64,000 nucleotides of DNA from Jeotgalibacillus campisalis (GTDB lineage: Bacteria; Bacillota; Bacilli; Bacillales; Jeotgalibacillaceae), in contig NZ_JXRR01000014.1 of NCBI RefSeq assembly GCF_000829515.1, positions 248,001 to 312,000 of the forward strand, written 5' to 3'. A model generated the notes under the pieces. It was not told where the DNA came from. It did no database searches and was given only the letters and a program-made list of their open reading frames with translations. A program made the position numbers and the translations under genes. This document shows positions 45,652 through 54,225 of this stretch, in pieces; positions within the stretch are counted from its first letter, which is position 1, and each line of letters opens with the position of its first letter.

Positions 45652-46107
45652 GCGTCTAAATTCATACAAGAGAAAGCATAGAGGTTCATATATAAATATT
45701 TTTTAATAACCCGAAAATTTGCTTTGAATTATTCATGGTGCGTGCATGGAGTGCATTCAGTCAGTTTTAGCCTTAAGTTATAAGTGAAAGTTCTTCTGGG
45801 TGCACTTGCAGCGGGCATAGCCACAATTTCACTTTGAAAGAATTTCGGAGATAAAAAAGGATTGAATTTAATCGGGCACAACTTTAAGAAGAGTGTCATT
45901 TACTATAGTATCTAAACGCATAGATATAAAGCAGGCAGTGTCGTATAAGTGTGTTTGAATGCTGATTTATTTTACATTTTAATGACGATGGCTTTTAAGT
46001 TATATTTTCTTTGATTAGAATAGTGTAGTATAGGGAATGACATACTCGTGGACTTAGACGGCAGAAGCTGAACACTGCGAATATCTTATGCTTTAAGGAG
46101 AGAAAGT
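45652..46107 (+). other. Non-coding gap where murG is expected
   Basis: About 455 bp with no credible gene on either strand. Six-frame reading shows no MurG remnant (no GGGTGGH loop). TAGAAT (46017-46022) with TTTTAA 17 bp upstream is a weak candidate promoter for murB. A 17-codon frame from GTG 45784 (MKVLLGALAAGIATISL) looks like a membrane-protein start but has no ribosome site. Confidence 0.6.
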
Positions 46108-47043
46108 ATGGAAAAGTTTATAAACGAATTAACGAGTGCAGAAATTGGAAATATTTCTTCAGATGAACATTTAATGAATCATACAACCATGAAAGTTGGA
46201 GGCCCGGCAGAAATATTCGTGGAGCCTGCTTCTATTGAAAAATTACAAACACTTATGAAGCTAATAAGCCGATATAACATAGATTGGCGGGTAATTGGCC
46301 GGGGATCCAATTTATTGGTGAGCGATAAGGGGATCCGCGGTATTGTCATCAAGCTTGGCAAAGGCCTTGATGACCTTGCGGTGGATGGAACCACAATTAG
46401 GGTAGGCGGAGGCTTATCTATGATTGTCTTAGCCACAAAAATGGCCAGGGAAGGACTGAGCGGTCTTCAGTTTTCCAGCGGGATTCCAGGATCTGTTGGT
46501 GGATCAGTTTATATGAATGCCGGTGCTCATGGATCAGATATCTCAAAAGTTTTAAGCAGAGCTCATATTCTGTTTCCTGATGGTAAAATGGAATGGCTTT
46601 CAAATGAAGAAATGAAGTTTTCATATCGTACTTCCATCCTTCAGGAAGAGCGTCCTGGAATTGTGATAGAAGCTGAGTTCGATCTTACGAAGGCAAAACC
46701 AGAGGAAATAAAAGCTGAAATGAAAAAATACAAAGAATATAGAAAAGAAACACAGCCTTGGAACAATCCTTGCTCAGGGAGCATATTCCGTAATCCTCTG
46801 CCCGATTATGCAGGACAACTCATTCAGAATGCTGGTTTAAAAGGGTTCCAGATTGGAGGAGCGCAAGTATCTGAACTTCATGGAAACTTTATTGTGAACG
46901 CAGGAGGAGCTACGTCTAAAGATGTGCAGGATTTAATACAGCATATTAAAAAAACAGTTCGCGACGCTAATGGAGTGGAGATTGAAACAGAAGTAGAGTG
47001 GGTCGGTGAAGAAAAACCATTCAAAAATATGCCGGATTCGTAA
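46108..47043 (+). CDS. murB: UDP-N-acetylenolpyruvoylglucosamine reductase
   Basis: FAD enzyme that reduces the enolpyruvyl group to give UDP-MurNAc. FAD-binding segments are HTTMKVGGPAEIFVEP, WRVIGRGSNLLVSD and LQFSSGIPGSVGGSVYMNAGAHGSDI; PCSGSIFRNP carries the catalytic Ser of the short type II form, and a Glu lies in the C-terminal VEIETEVEWVG. Length 311 aa. ATG 46108 follows AAGGAGAG. The preceding terminator means it needs its own promoter. Confidence 0.95.
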   Translation: MEKFINELTSAEIGNISSDEHLMNHTTMKVGGPAEIFVEPASIEKLQTLMKLISRYNIDWRVIGRGSNLLVSDKGIRGIVIKLGKGLDDLAVDGTTIRVGGGLSMIVLATKMAREGLSGLQFSSGIPGSVGGSVYMNAGAHGSDISKVLSRAHILFPDGKMEWLSNEEMKFSYRTSILQEERPGIVIEAEFDLTKAKPEEIKAEMKKYKEYRKETQPWNNPCSGSIFRNPLPDYAGQLIQNAGLKGFQIGGAQVSELHGNFIVNAGGATSKDVQDLIQHIKKTVRDANGVEIETEVEWVGEEKPFKNMPDS

Positions 47044-47119
47044 AGTCTGATTAGCAATTGTCTTGTAATAAACCAAAAATAGATAGAGGTTTGTTCCAAA
47101 AAAGGGGAGTGTTGATTCG

Positions 47120-47929
47120 ATGGGCAAAAAGCCAGTCGTTTCACTTGAAGATCGTGTCCCGCAGCTAAAACAGCGCAGAAGAAAAAAAGCAAATAGACGT
47201 CTTTTAGCTGTGGTAATTTTATTTATCTTAATTATTCTGGTCATCCTGTATTTTCAATCTTCCTTCAGTAAAGTGCAGCATTTTTCCATAGAAGGAACCG
47301 AGTGGCTTTCAGACCAAAAAGTGATTGAAGGAAGCGGTGTGAAAATAGGGGATTCGTATTGGACCACTGATACAAAAGCGGTTGAAGAAAGTCTGGTTAC
47401 ACATTTGGAAGTGGAGTTAGCGGAAGTGACAAAAAAATTTCCTACGACATTAGAATTTAGAATTAATGAATTCGACCAGATCGCTTTTGTACAGCAAGAT
47501 CAGCAATTTATCCCGATACTTGAAAATGGCATGTCAATTGAGGCGGTTGCTTCTAATGAACTGCCCGGTCATGCTCCATTACTGCTAGGCTTTTCTTCTG
47601 ACGATGTCTTAAAGGAAATGGCCGAAGCGCTGTCCTTGCTGCCTCAAGAGGTCCAGGAGTCTATCTCAGAAGTCCACTTAACTCCGAATGATACGGACGA
47701 CGGGCATATCACAGTATATATGAATGATGGATTTGAAGTGTCAGCCATCATTGATACTTTTGCAGAAAAAATGGAACATTACCCTTCCATTATCACGCAG
47801 CTCGATCCCGATGTTAAAGGGATTATTGACCTTGAGGTAGGATCTTATTTTCGGGCATATGAAACTTCTGAACAAGAGGCAGAGGAGCCAGTTGATGAAG
47901 AGGATGCAGTTGACTCAGAAGAGGAATGA
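47120..47929 (+). CDS. divIB: Cell division protein DivIB (FtsQ family)
   Basis: Bitopic divisome protein, 269 aa. A basic cytoplasmic tail (QRRRKKANRR) precedes one membrane helix (about 28-46), then a POTRA domain (FSKVQHFSIEGTEWLSDQKVIEGSGVKIGDSYW), a beta domain, and an acidic C-terminal tail (EQEAEEPVDEEDAVDSEEE). ATG 47120 follows GGGGAG by ten bases. In B. subtilis ylxW, ylxX and sbp come next; none is present here. Confidence 0.92.
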   Translation: MGKKPVVSLEDRVPQLKQRRRKKANRRLLAVVILFILIILVILYFQSSFSKVQHFSIEGTEWLSDQKVIEGSGVKIGDSYWTTDTKAVEESLVTHLEVELAEVTKKFPTTLEFRINEFDQIAFVQQDQQFIPILENGMSIEAVASNELPGHAPLLLGFSSDDVLKEMAEALSLLPQEVQESISEVHLTPNDTDDGHITVYMNDGFEVSAIIDTFAEKMEHYPSIITQLDPDVKGIIDLEVGSYFRAYETSEQEAEEPVDEEDAVDSEEE

Positions 47930-48479
47930 TAATTCATTTATCCTGACCCTTTCATCCTATTTAAACTGGAAAGCAAAAAACTGATTTTACTCCAACCAAA
48001 GATTAACAGCATTTTATTGATGAAATAAACTTTACGCTAAACAAAATGGATGTTATAAAGATGGAGCAGGTTTTCGAAATGTATTGTAATTTTAAAGTTG
48101 GTCGTTTGGAGATGAACGTTGGACAACCTGCGTAACAGCACCAGGATTGACGCATGAATGTTCTGCAGAGAGTACTAAAAAATATTTTTTTTGTTTCCAT
48201 GTTCTTTTTTATATCGCACTTGCGTCAAATTTGGCTTTTCTAGGCGTTCATCTTGGTGTAGACTTGTACTAAGCAGCTTTTTTGCTTTAGAGTACGGTTA
48301 GTTTGGAATTCAGCTGTCCATTGCATCTTGCTCGGGCAATGGAGCTAAAGGATTGAACTTGTGATTAGAACAGGTAATTAAAGGCTTTAGGCTTTTTTTG
48401 TGGAATCATATAATCTATAGGAATTTATAAAAGAATAGAAGCGAATTTTTTTAATTGCTTTCGAGGGAGGTGCCACAGG
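47930..48479 (+). other. Long hairpin-rich non-coding region before ftsA
   Basis: About 550 bp without a supportable gene. It holds several inverted repeats: TTGACGCA (48147-48154) with TGCGTCAA (48221-48228); GTACTAAGCA (48266-48275) with TGCTT plus AGTAC (48283-48295); and CCATTGC (48318-48324) with GCAATGG (48336-48342). A consensus TATAAT sits at 48409-48414, about 66 bp before ftsA, with only a weak -35. The sbp gene seen here in B. subtilis is missing. Confidence 0.5.
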
Positions 48480-49769
48480 GTGAATAATAATGAGTATTTT
48501 GTAAGCTTGGATATAGGAACGTCTAATGTTAAGGTTATTATCGCAGAATTAGTACATGACTCTCTCAATATTATTGGTGTGGGCAATGTACAATCTGAGG
48601 GAATTCGAAAAGGATCCATAGTAGATATTGACGAAACAGTCAGATCGATACAAAAAGCTGTAGATCAGGCTGAGAGAATGACAGGTCTTGATATACATAA
48701 TGTTATAGTCGGGATTCCAGGGAATCATGTAACACTGCAGCCGTGTCACGGTGTAGTGGCAGTATCAACAGAAGACAAAGAAATCAGAGACGAAGATGTG
48801 GCACGTGTTATAGATGCAGCCCAGGTAATGCCGATTTCCCCTGAAAGGGAAATTATTAATATTGTTCCCAGACAATTTATTGTTGATGGACTTGATGAAA
48901 TTAAAGATCCCCGTGGGATGATCGGGGTTCGGCTGGAAATGGAAGGAACTGTTGTGACCGGATCGAAAACGATGCTTCACAATATTCTTCGATGTGTGGA
49001 AAGGGCAGGGCTTGAAATTGCAGATATTTTCCTTCAGCCTCTTGCTGCAGGCACCATTGCATTATCAAAAGATGAACAAAGTCTTGGGACAGCAATCATT
49101 GATATCGGCGGAGGATCAACAAACATTGCAGTGTTTGAACAGGGGAACCTCGTTGCCACTTCGATTGTGCCAGTAGGCGGAGAACATATTACGAAAGATC
49201 TTTCAATAGGATTGAGAACGACAACAGATGATGCAGAGGCCATAAAAATTAAACATGGTCATGCTTTTTACGATTATGCTTCCGAAGAGGAAGTTTTTAG
49301 TGTACCAATAATTGGAAGTGATCAGCATCAGCAATTCAATCAGCTTGAAATTTCTGATATTATTGAAGTAAGATTAGAAGAAATGTTTGATTTGGTATTA
49401 AACGAATTAAAGAGATTAAATGTTCACAATCTTCCTGGAGGGTTTGTATTATCCGGTGGTGTTGCAAACATGCAGGGGATTCTTGAACTTGGACAAGCGG
49501 TTCTGCAAAATCAGGTCAGAGTAGCGATTCCAGATTATATAGGAGTTAGAGAACCACAATACACAACAGCTGTCGGCTTAATAAAATTCGCACATAAACA
49601 TGCCAAGCTGCAAGGAAGGCTTGACAAGCAGCCTTCTGCATCCGAATACGAAGGTGCCGGTGATCATTCGTCAAAAAAACAACCGGACTCAAGACCAAAA
49701 CAGCCAAAACCGAAACAAAAGACCGAAGAAGGAAAATTCAAGAAGCTCTTAGGATACTTTTTTGAATAA
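48480..49769 (+). CDS. ftsA: Cell division protein FtsA
   Basis: Actin-like ATPase that tethers FtsZ to the membrane. Actin-fold segments are [16 protein letters not shown] (phosphate 1), [16 protein letters not shown] (phosphate 2) and [17 protein letters not shown] (adenosine). The C terminus ends in a short amphipathic helix, [13 protein letters not shown], after a basic Pro/Lys linker (PKPKQK). Length 429 aa. GTG start at 48480, ten bases after GGGAGG. Followed closely by ftsZ. Confidence 0.96.
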   Translation: MNNNEYFVSLDIGTSNVKVIIAELVHDSLNIIGVGNVQSEGIRKGSIVDIDETVRSIQKAVDQAERMTGLDIHNVIVGIPGNHVTLQPCHGVVAVSTEDKEIRDEDVARVIDAAQVMPISPEREIINIVPRQFIVDGLDEIKDPRGMIGVRLEMEGTVVTGSKTMLHNILRCVERAGLEIADIFLQPLAAGTIALSKDEQSLGTAIIDIGGGSTNIAVFEQGNLVATSIVPVGGEHITKDLSIGLRTTTDDAEAIKIKHGHAFYDYASEEEVFSVPIIGSDQHQQFNQLEISDIIEVRLEEMFDLVLNELKRLNVHNLPGGFVLSGGVANMQGILELGQAVLQNQVRVAIPDYIGVREPQYTTAVGLIKFAHKHAKLQGRLDKQPSASEYEGAGDHSSKKQPDSRPKQPKPKQKTEEGKFKKLLGYFFE

Positions 49770-49811
49770 CCTTTTAGAAAAAGTAATTTGGATGAATTAG
49801 GAGGACTTATG

Positions 49812-51011
49812 ATGTTGGATTTTGATACGAATGTAGATTCCTTGGCAACTATAAAGGTCATCGGTGTAGGAGGCGGCGGTAATAATGCCGTTAATCGAAT
49901 GATCGAACACGGTGTACAGGGTGTAGAGTTTATCGCAGTAAATACGGACGCCCAGGCTTTAAATCTATCCAAAGCAGAAATTAAGATGCAAATCGGAGGC
50001 AAGCTTACGCGTGGATTAGGAGCGGGAGCAAACCCTGAAGTTGGGAAAAAAGCTGCAGAAGAAAGCCGCGAACAGCTTGAAGAAGCGATTAAAGGTGCCG
50101 ACATGGTGTTTGTAACAGCAGGAATGGGTGGAGGCACCGGAACTGGTGCTGCACCTGTAATCGCTCAAATTGCGCGGGAAATTGGAAGTCTCACAGTAGG
50201 TGTTGTCACTCGTCCATTTACATTTGAAGGACGCAAAAGAGCCAACCAGGCTGGCGGCGGCATAGGTGCAATGAAAGAAGCCGTTGATACATTAATTGTT
50301 ATTCCAAACGATCGTCTTTTGGAAATCGTTGATAAGAGTACGCCAATGCTTGAAGCGTTCCGTGAAGCAGACAATGTTCTTAGACAAGGTGTACAAGGTA
50401 TATCGGACTTAATTGCTGTTCCCGGACTGATTAATTTGGACTTTGCAGATGTTAAGACGATCATGTCCAATAAAGGTTCTGCACTAATGGGAATTGGCGT
50501 GGCATCTGGTGAAAACAGAGCATCAGAAGCAGCTAAAAAAGCAATCTCAAGCCCGCTTCTTGAAACGTCCATTGATGGAGCTCAAGGAGTTCTTATGAAT
50601 ATTACCGGAGGAAATAATCTTAGCCTTTACGAGGTTCAAGAAGCGGCTGACATCGTAGCTAGTGCTTCTGATCAAGAAGTTAATATGATTTTCGGCTCGG
50701 TTATAAGAGAAGATTTAAAAGAAGAAATCCTTGTAACAGTGATTGCTACAGGTTTCAGTGAAAACCTTAATCAGCAGCAAAAGACTTCACGTCCACAAAT
50801 GGGCGGGCAGGTACGACAGCAGCCTGCTTCAATGGCACCGCCAAAAAGAGAAAGAGATCGTGACCGAGATCGAGATCGTGAGCCATCACGAGACAGAGAT
50901 AGAGAAGAATCGACTTCTCATGAACAGCCAACACGTTCTTCTCAGCAGCCTGTAGAAGATACTCTGGATATTCCAACATTCCTGAGAAACCGTAATCGAA
51001 GAAGAAACTAA
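49812..51011 (+). CDS. ftsZ: Cell division protein FtsZ
   Basis: Tubulin-like GTPase forming the division ring. Hallmarks are [18 protein letters not shown], the tubulin signature [15 protein letters not shown] and [15 protein letters not shown]. The C-terminal peptide [17 protein letters not shown] binds FtsA/SepF. ATG 49812 is seven bases after AGGAGG; the ATG directly before it is too close. Length 399 aa. Odd feature: the flexible linker holds an alternating-charge run, [12 protein letters not shown] and SRDRDREE (about residues 345-369), encoded by short GAGATC-like repeats. Confidence 0.97.
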   Translation: MLDFDTNVDSLATIKVIGVGGGGNNAVNRMIEHGVQGVEFIAVNTDAQALNLSKAEIKMQIGGKLTRGLGAGANPEVGKKAAEESREQLEEAIKGADMVFVTAGMGGGTGTGAAPVIAQIAREIGSLTVGVVTRPFTFEGRKRANQAGGGIGAMKEAVDTLIVIPNDRLLEIVDKSTPMLEAFREADNVLRQGVQGISDLIAVPGLINLDFADVKTIMSNKGSALMGIGVASGENRASEAAKKAISSPLLETSIDGAQGVLMNITGGNNLSLYEVQEAADIVASASDQEVNMIFGSVIREDLKEEILVTVIATGFSENLNQQQKTSRPQMGGQVRQQPASMAPPKRERDRDRDRDREPSRDRDREESTSHEQPTRSSQQPVEDTLDIPTFLRNRNRRRN

Positions 51012-51022
51012 ATATATGTTTT

Positions 51023-51060
51023 AAAAAAGACTGACTCCTAATTTAGGAGTCAGTCTTTTT
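51023..51060 (+). terminator. Terminator of ftsAZ
   Basis: AAAAAGACTGACTCCTAA pairs perfectly with TTAGGAGTCAGTCTTTTT around a very short loop, with a T tail. Confidence 0.93.
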
Positions 51061-51280
51061 GTGCTTGAGCAGACCGTTGACTAGAAATCTCAGAAATAAG
51101 AGTGCCCTGTAAAAATTTGATGAAACTGTTATCTTTTATAGGAAATCTGCACAAAATTGTCCATTGGCAACGAGAACAAATAGAAGACTGCGAATCATCA
51201 ATTTAAAATAGAATGGTTGGAGTATTAGGTCTTTTTTTGAGGGTTTATAAAGAAATATTTATTGAATTCTGTTAGTAATT

Positions 51281-51313
51281 CTGACAATTTTCTCTTTTTA
51301 CATTCGATATACT
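51281..51313 (+). promoter_or_regulatory. spoIIG-type promoter with a long spacer
   Basis: CTGACA (51281-51286) and TATACT (51308-51313) are 21 bp apart, 29 bp before spoIIGA. The B. subtilis spoIIG promoter is known for the same odd layout (22-bp spacer, sigma-A with Spo0A). A TTGTCAGA element on the minus strand at 51280-51287 resembles a Spo0A box. The rest of the gap (51061-51280) shows nothing else I can support. Confidence 0.6.
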
Positions 51314-51342
51314 TTGGTTCAACGAAAGGGGGGACAACATAG

Positions 51343-52218
51343 ATGCTTCATGTTGAAGCGTTGTGGGCGTTAAATTCCTGGGTGGATTTTTGTATTTTGT
51401 GGATGGCCGGAAGAATGCTGAATCAAGCCCCAAGGTGGAAACGCTTTTTATTTGTCACTTCTCTTAGCACAACCTGCCAGGTACTCATCATAATGCTTTT
51501 TATACCTCAGATTTATGAACTTTTCTTTCTTTTTTTGTTTACTCCAGTGCTGGCCATTGTAACATTCAGATTGAAGGGAACAGGTCACGTGATTAGAGCC
51601 TGCTTAATAATATGGGGCTGCTCAAGTTTAGTAGGTGGGCTCATGTACGCAGCAGAGCGTGTCCTTAATCAATCACTTATTTCAGTGATCAGCCAGCAGT
51701 CGATTGCCCTGTTTATTCTTCTCTCGTTCATTCTTATAACTGCGATGATCAGTATTAATAAGGTTATAGAATCTTTACAAATGAATCATATCCAGGAAAG
51801 CTTCACATACAAAGTAGTAATTGAGGTAAATGGACAAGCCTGGAAGGGATTGGGATTTTTGGATAGTGGAAACCATGTTGTCGACCCATTCACCAAATCA
51901 CCGGTCGTCTTTGCAGATTTAAAAGTGGCTTCCGAACTGTTGCCGGAATTTATTGCAGGCACTCTCACTGGAAATCAGTTTACCAACTGGCCGGAACTAT
52001 GGCAAAAAAGAGTTCGTCTTATACCGGCCAGAACGGTCCATTCTAACAGTCAAATGATGACAGGGATTTTGTGTGATCGTGTAGCTTGTTCAATTAATGG
52101 TAAAGAATTTCTACTGACGAACGTGCCCGTCGTTTTTACAAGCCAGTCCCTCCTATTTGAAGAAAAATGCAATTGTCTTTTAAATCCTCTGCAATTATTG
52201 CCTTGCCACCAAATATAG
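51343..52218 (+). CDS. spoIIGA: Sigma-E processing peptidase SpoIIGA
   Basis: Membrane aspartic protease that cleaves pro-sigma-E in the mother cell. Five hydrophobic helices (about 1-130) precede a pepsin-like half domain with the catalytic D174 in GFLDSGNHVVDPFTKSPVVF. Length 291 aa versus about 309 in B. subtilis; outside the catalytic region it is divergent. ATG 51343 follows AAAGGGGGG. It directly precedes its substrate gene. Confidence 0.9.
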   Translation: MLHVEALWALNSWVDFCILWMAGRMLNQAPRWKRFLFVTSLSTTCQVLIIMLFIPQIYELFFLFLFTPVLAIVTFRLKGTGHVIRACLIIWGCSSLVGGLMYAAERVLNQSLISVISQQSIALFILLSFILITAMISINKVIESLQMNHIQESFTYKVVIEVNGQAWKGLGFLDSGNHVVDPFTKSPVVFADLKVASELLPEFIAGTLTGNQFTNWPELWQKRVRLIPARTVHSNSQMMTGILCDRVACSINGKEFLLTNVPVVFTSQSLLFEEKCNCLLNPLQLLPCHQI

Positions 52219-52230
52219 GGAGTGAAGAAC

Positions 52231-52956
52231 ATGATATTTGTTCAAGCAAAAAGAACGGTTCAACTCTGGCTGATTGAAACGTCAAGTAAACTAGGGATTA
52301 AAGTAAAAGACATTTTTTATATTGGAGGAAGTGAAGCACTGCCGTCGCCATTAGATAGAGAAGAAGAAGCAGTGGTCTTATTGAAACTGTCTCAAGGCGA
52401 TGAAGCAGCGCGTTCTACTTTGATTGAACGGAATTTAAGACTTGTGGTGTACATTGCAAGAAAGTTTGAGAATACAGGGATAAATATTGAAGATTTGATC
52501 AGTATAGGAACAATTGGTTTGATTAAAGCCATTAATACATTTGATTTAGAGAAAAAAATTAAACTCGCTACTTATGCATCGAGATGTATTGAAAATGAAA
52601 TTTTAATGTATTTAAGAAGAACCAATAAATTACGATCAGAAGTTTCATTTGATGAACCTCTTAATACGGATTGGGATGGCAACGAGCTGTTGCTATCAGA
52701 TGTTTTAGGCACCGATAATGATTTAATTGTGAAGGATATTGAGTCCCGAATGGATCGTGTGCTTCTGAAGCAGGCTTTAAATATACTTGATGAAAGAGAG
52801 ACATTCATTATTGAATGCAGATTTGGATTAAATGGCCAGCAGGAGCATACTCAAAAGGACGTAGCCGATTTAATGGGCATATCGCAATCATACATTTCCA
52901 GATTGGAAAAAAGAATCATTCGCCGTTTACAAAAAGAAGTAAGCAAAATGGTCTGA
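52231..52956 (+). CDS. sigE: Sporulation sigma factor SigE (pro-sigma-E)
   Basis: Mother-cell sigma factor made as an inactive precursor. Residues 1-29 form the pro-sequence ([29 protein letters not shown]), with likely cleavage just before [11 protein letters not shown]. Regions 2 ([63 protein letters not shown]) and 4 ([24 protein letters not shown]-type HTH) are complete. ATG 52231 lies eight bases after GGGAG. Length 241 aa. Confidence 0.96.
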   Translation: MIFVQAKRTVQLWLIETSSKLGIKVKDIFYIGGSEALPSPLDREEEAVVLLKLSQGDEAARSTLIERNLRLVVYIARKFENTGINIEDLISIGTIGLIKAINTFDLEKKIKLATYASRCIENEILMYLRRTNKLRSEVSFDEPLNTDWDGNELLLSDVLGTDNDLIVKDIESRMDRVLLKQALNILDERETFIIECRFGLNGQQEHTQKDVADLMGISQSYISRLEKRIIRRLQKEVSKMV

Positions 52957-52990
52957 ATTATACACACCAAATACAGGTAATTTTAAAACC

Positions 52991-53019
52991 GAATATTTTT
53001 TTCTCCGGGGGAAATACTG
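52991..53019 (+). promoter_or_regulatory. Candidate forespore (sigma-F/sigma-G) promoter of sigG
   Basis: GAATA (52991-52995), a 17-bp spacer and AATACTG (53013-53019) approximate the GMATA/CATACTA pattern of forespore sigma factors, 35 bp before sigG. In B. subtilis sigG is first read from a sigma-F promoter and then by sigma-G itself. Confidence 0.45.
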
Positions 53020-53054
53020 AACCAGAACCCATACTCCCGACTGGAGGAAAAATA

Positions 53055-53831
53055 ATGGCACGCAATAAAGTAGAAATTTGTGGAGTCGACACCTCAACAT
53101 TACCGATTTATAAAAACGAAGAAATGAGAAAAATTTTCACGGATTTACAAAGCGGAAATGAATATGCCAGAGAAAAACTAGTGTTTGGGAACCTTCGCTT
53201 AGTCCTGAGTGTCATTCAGCGATTTTCTCATCGGAATGAAAATCCCGATGATTTATTTCAAGTAGGCTGCATTGGCTTGTTAAAATCAATTGATAATTTT
53301 GATTTGGGACAAAATGTGCGATTTTCAACTTATGCAGTACCAATGATCATCGGAGAAATCAGAAGATATCTTCGAGATAATAATCCAATTAGAGTGTCAC
53401 GTTCGCTGAGGGATATAGCGTACAAATCACTTCAGGCAAAAGAGCAATTAATTAGTGAAACGTCTAGAGAACCAACAATTGAAGAAATTGCAGCGCGGAT
53501 TGAATTGCCTAAAGAAGACATCTTATTCGCACTTGATGCTATTCAAGACCCTGTATCGTTATTTGAACCGATTTATCAAGATGGTGGTGATCCTATTTAC
53601 GTTCTAGATCAAGTAAAGGACGATCGTACGAGCGATGAGCAATGGGTTGAAGATCTTTCGATTAAAGAAGGGATGCACCATTTAAATGACAGAGAAAAAA
53701 TGATTATCCAAAATAGATTTTTTTATGGAAAAACTCAGATGGAAGTTGCCGATGAAATCGGCATCTCACAAGCTCAAGTTTCCAGATTGGAAAAGGGAGC
53801 CATTAAACAAATGAATAGATATGTACATTAG
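53055..53831 (+). CDS. sigG: Sporulation sigma factor SigG
   Basis: Late forespore sigma factor. The N terminus MARNKVEICGVDTSTLP and regions 2-4 (GNEYAREKLVFGNLRLVLSVIQRF, VSRSLRDIAYKSLQAKEQL, TQMEVADEIGISQAQVSRLEKGAIKQM) are almost the same as in B. subtilis. Length 258 aa. ATG 53055 follows GGAGG. The open frame continues upstream of this ATG into sigE sequence, but that part has no ribosome site and does not look like sigma factor. No membrane or pro-sequence. Confidence 0.96.
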   Translation: MARNKVEICGVDTSTLPIYKNEEMRKIFTDLQSGNEYAREKLVFGNLRLVLSVIQRFSHRNENPDDLFQVGCIGLLKSIDNFDLGQNVRFSTYAVPMIIGEIRRYLRDNNPIRVSRSLRDIAYKSLQAKEQLISETSREPTIEEIAARIELPKEDILFALDAIQDPVSLFEPIYQDGGDPIYVLDQVKDDRTSDEQWVEDLSIKEGMHHLNDREKMIIQNRFFYGKTQMEVADEIGISQAQVSRLEKGAIKQMNRYVH

Positions 53832-53863
53832 AGGGGAGATAAGTGTTCTCCTCTCTTTTTTTT
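53830..53863 (+). terminator. Terminator of sigG
   Basis: AGAGGGGAGA pairs with TCTCCTCTCT (one wobble) around TAAGTGT and is followed by a run of T. It overlaps the sigG stop. Confidence 0.85.
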
Positions 53864-53895
53864 GCATAAAATAGGTGCATAGAGGAGGAGTTAAC

Positions 53896-54153
53896 ATGAG
53901 AATTTCAGAATTGCAGCAAAAAGATGTAGTCTCTGTTTCAGATGGAAAGAAATTGGGTCCAATCTCTGATATCGATATTAATGTAAAAACGGGTATGATT
54001 GAAGCTATTATTATTCAAGGGAACGGCAATTGGAAGGGCTGGTTCAGTAAAGGTGGAGAAGTAACAATACCCTGGAAAGATTTAGTTAAGATCGGGAATG
54101 ATGTTATTTTAGTAAGAGGACAAATTATCCAGGAAACGATTGATACCATTTGA
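53896..54153 (+). CDS. ylmC: YlmC/YmxH family PRC-barrel protein
   Basis: An 85-aa PRC-barrel protein: MRISELQQKDVVSVSDGKKLGPISDIDINVKTGMIEAIII and IPWKDLVKIGNDVILV. In B. subtilis YlmC and YmxH are a sporulation-related pair of unclear function. ATG 53896 follows AGGAGGAG by five bases. The ymlA frame that separates sigG and ylmC in B. subtilis is absent. Confidence 0.88.
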   Translation: MRISELQQKDVVSVSDGKKLGPISDIDINVKTGMIEAIIIQGNGNWKGWFSKGGEVTIPWKDLVKIGNDVILVRGQIIQETIDTI

Positions 54154-54225
54154 TCTTATGTTTCAATATCCATTCTCGCACGGGATGTGATACACTTTAA
54201 AAAAAGTGGATAGGTGTGACAGTAG

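Noticed and set aside
45652-46107. Decayed murG pseudogene in the spoVE-murB gap
   Set aside because: Reading all frames shows no MurG motif or recognisable stretch, so I treat murG as absent rather than broken.
48147-48228. TTGACGCA/TGCGTCAA pair as a single hairpin or a sigma-A promoter
   Set aside because: The 66-bp loop makes a simple stem unlikely, and no -10 stands at the right distance from TTGACG.
50165-50572. 135-codon minus-strand frame inside ftsZ, and the similar one at 49664-50137
   Set aside because: Both mirror the FtsZ/FtsA codons, are Ser/Pro/Ile rich and have no start signal.
52815-53054. Upstream in-frame extension of sigG into sigE
   Set aside because: Those 80 codons overlap sigE in another frame; the ATG at 53055 has GGAGG and gives the exact family N terminus.
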